DNA from: Parafilimonas sp.
GTDB taxonomy: Bacteria; Bacteroidota; Bacteroidia; Chitinophagales; Chitinophagaceae
Reading direction: 5' to 3'
DNA: 6,024 nt
Assembly: GCA_023251275.1 (NCBI GenBank)
Contig: JAHEZC010000183.1
Span: forward strand, 1 to 6,024
Positions 4,804 through 6,024 of the stretch are shown here, piece after piece (position 1 is the stretch's first letter; every line of letters starts with the position of its first letter). Under the pieces are notes generated by a model. That model had not been told where the DNA came from, did no database searches, and worked only from the letters and a program-made list of their open reading frames with translations. Position numbers and translations under genes: made by a program.

Positions 4804-6024
4804 GTGCAACTGCTTAATCATTCTAACCTGCATAAAATCATTCTTCTTCCTTTTTTCTGTTTTTGCTTTAAATCATTTTCACAGTGCACCGTTCAAACGG
4901 GTCCGCCACCTCCTAATTCAGATTTTAATACAGGATCGGGTGTCGGAGGAGAAACGGACCGCAAATGGAAAGTGGCGAAAGATTCTATTACCGGCGCATA
5001 TGAAGGGGCTGATATTATGAGCGGGCTTCCAATGATATACTATAATAGTTCCAAATGGATATCTTTCAGTGCCTCCGGGGAACATTCAGGCGACAGATAT
5101 TTTTTTTATAAAACAGAATTTGACCTGCCTTGTTTCAGCCTTTGCGGTAAAAGTTATGACGACGATAATACATTCTGCCTTAATCTTGACCTGTATGCCG
5201 ATAACTCGATATATGAAATTTATGTGAATGGCGCTCCGCAAAGCGGCAACTTAGGAAATATCATTCCGCTGCTTCCTGATCCTTTTAACCCGATTGGCCA
5301 TACACAGAGTGATCCGCTTTCAGTTTCGCTTTGCAAAAACTGGAAATCTGGCAAGAATTCGCTGATCATTGAGATCGCATCTTCTGCTACAGTGGCGGGC
5401 ATGTTGGCAGAAGCCTCCATTAATCCGCAGCCTCCGCCCGATTCTGATACTATTCCGGAAAATATTTGCAAAGGAGAAATTTTTCATTTCGGAGATCAGA
5501 ACCTGATAGAATCGGGGTATTATTTTCACTCTTTTCCCCGAACCGGGAAATGTGATTCAAACGTGGTAATACATTTAGATGTAAAACCAAAACCGGATAC
5601 AACCATCAATCAATCTGTTTGCGAAGGGGAAAATTATGGCGGATATACCAGGAGCGGTACCTACGTTGACACATATCTTGCAGCGGATGGTTGCGACAGT
5701 ACCCGAACGCTGCATCTTACTGTACAGGAAAAGCCTAAACCTGATCTTGGAAATAAGGCTGCAATCTGCGAAGGAGATTCTTTGTTGCTTTCTCCAGGCT
5801 CATTTTCATCTTATGCGTGGCAGGATGGTTCAACAGGAGAATATTATGCCGTAAAAAAACCCGGATTGTATTCTGTAACTGTAACTAATTTCTGTGGCGT
5901 TGCAAAGGATGAGATTATGGTTACCGGCGGAATATGCGATATATTTTTCCCCACTGCATTTACACCGAATAAAGACGGGAAAAATGATTACTTCAAAATT
6001 CTGACAGACTACAGGCTCCGGGAA
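4804..6024 (+). CDS. Secreted multidomain protein with type-B T9SS sorting domain (3' truncated by window edge)
   Basis: The frame is open from 4690 to the right edge; 407 codons are visible from GTG 4804. No in-frame ATG precedes the signal peptide, which reads LHKIILLPFFCFCFKSFSQ (about residues 9-27), so GTG 4804 is the likely start; TTG 4723 is unlikely because it overlaps the promoter. Residues about 40-207 form a beta-rich domain with NTGSGVGGETDRKW (42-55) and LYADNSIYEIYVNG (130-143), a pattern like galactose-binding/jelly-roll modules. Two modules of the C-x-GE...CDS...L-V type follow at about 221-259 and 272-307, the first degenerate. An Ig/PKD-like module spans 320-375 (ICEGDSLLLSPG, YAWQDGSTG, YSVTVTN). 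CDIFFPTAFTPNKDGKNDYF at 378-397 opens the gliding motility-associated (CHU_C, type-B) C-terminal domain, normally about 80-90 residues, so perhaps 60 lie beyond the edge. The protein should cross the outer membrane by T9SS and stay on or leave the surface. No catalytic motif is seen; adhesin or polymer binder is inference. Confidence 0.85.
   Translation, partial: MQLLNHSNLHKIILLPFFCFCFKSFSQCTVQTGPPPPNSDFNTGSGVGGETDRKWKVAKDSITGAYEGADIMSGLPMIYYNSSKWISFSASGEHSGDRYFFYKTEFDLPCFSLCGKSYDDDNTFCLNLDLYADNSIYEIYVNGAPQSGNLGNIIPLLPDPFNPIGHTQSDPLSVSLCKNWKSGKNSLIIEIASSATVAGMLAEASINPQPPPDSDTIPENICKGEIFHFGDQNLIESGYYFHSFPRTGKCDSNVVIHLDVKPKPDTTINQSVCEGENYGGYTRSGTYVDTYLAADGCDSTRTLHLTVQEKPKPDLGNKAAICEGDSLLLSPGSFSSYAWQDGSTGEYYAVKKPGLYSVTVTNFCGVAKDEIMVTGGICDIFFPTAFTPNKDGKNDYFKILTDYRLRE

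Noticed and set aside
5220..5529. Two overlapping minus-strand open frames (5220-5471 and 5320-5529).
   Set aside because: They lie opposite the T9SS cargo gene, whose plus-strand frame is continuous with recognisable domains, and they encode nothing recognisable.

Overview
The window looks like chromosomal DNA of a Bacteroidota member, probably a free-living, moderately AT-rich one. The evidence is of three kinds. The rightmost gene ends in the start of a gliding-motility/type IX secretion type-B sorting domain. TAnnTTTG-type -7 promoter elements precede several genes, with A/T-rich leaders and no clear Shine-Dalgarno. Two lipoproteins and a NifU-family protein resemble those usual in this phylum. 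Genus cannot be read from the sequence alone.

Layout: (1) 1-232, minus strand: the N-terminal 77 codons of a NifU/Nfu-family iron-sulfur scaffold protein, running off the left edge. (2) 233-850: a divergent intergenic region of about 620 bp. It holds a -7 promoter element for the NifU gene, one doubtful 74-residue minus-strand ORF, a cluster of degenerate short palindromic repeats (526-703), and a 15-bp tandem duplication (746-775) that contains a candidate promoter for the next gene. (3) 851-1663, plus: a class I SAM-dependent methyltransferase. (4) 1664-1875: a spacer carrying a second copy of the palindromic repeat (1777-1815). (5) 1876-2856, plus: a glycoside hydrolase family 5 lipoprotein. 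(6) 3015-4679, plus: an M28 zinc peptidase lipoprotein with a PA insert. (7) 4804-6024, plus: a large secreted multidomain protein entering its type-B C-terminal domain as the window ends. It starts at a GTG and has the best promoter in the window (TTG-N17-TATATTTG, 4723-4750).

The four plus-strand genes are separated by gaps of 124-212 bp, so they look like separate transcription units rather than an operon. The three right-hand genes all encode exported proteins: a polysaccharide hydrolase, a peptidase and a T9SS cargo. This suits a scavenging, polymer-degrading lifestyle, but nothing shows that they act together, and no SusC/SusD pair is present. I see no phage, CRISPR, toxin-antitoxin, tRNA or rRNA element, and no convincing new system. 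The least explained parts are the repeat cluster and the N-terminal domain of the last protein.
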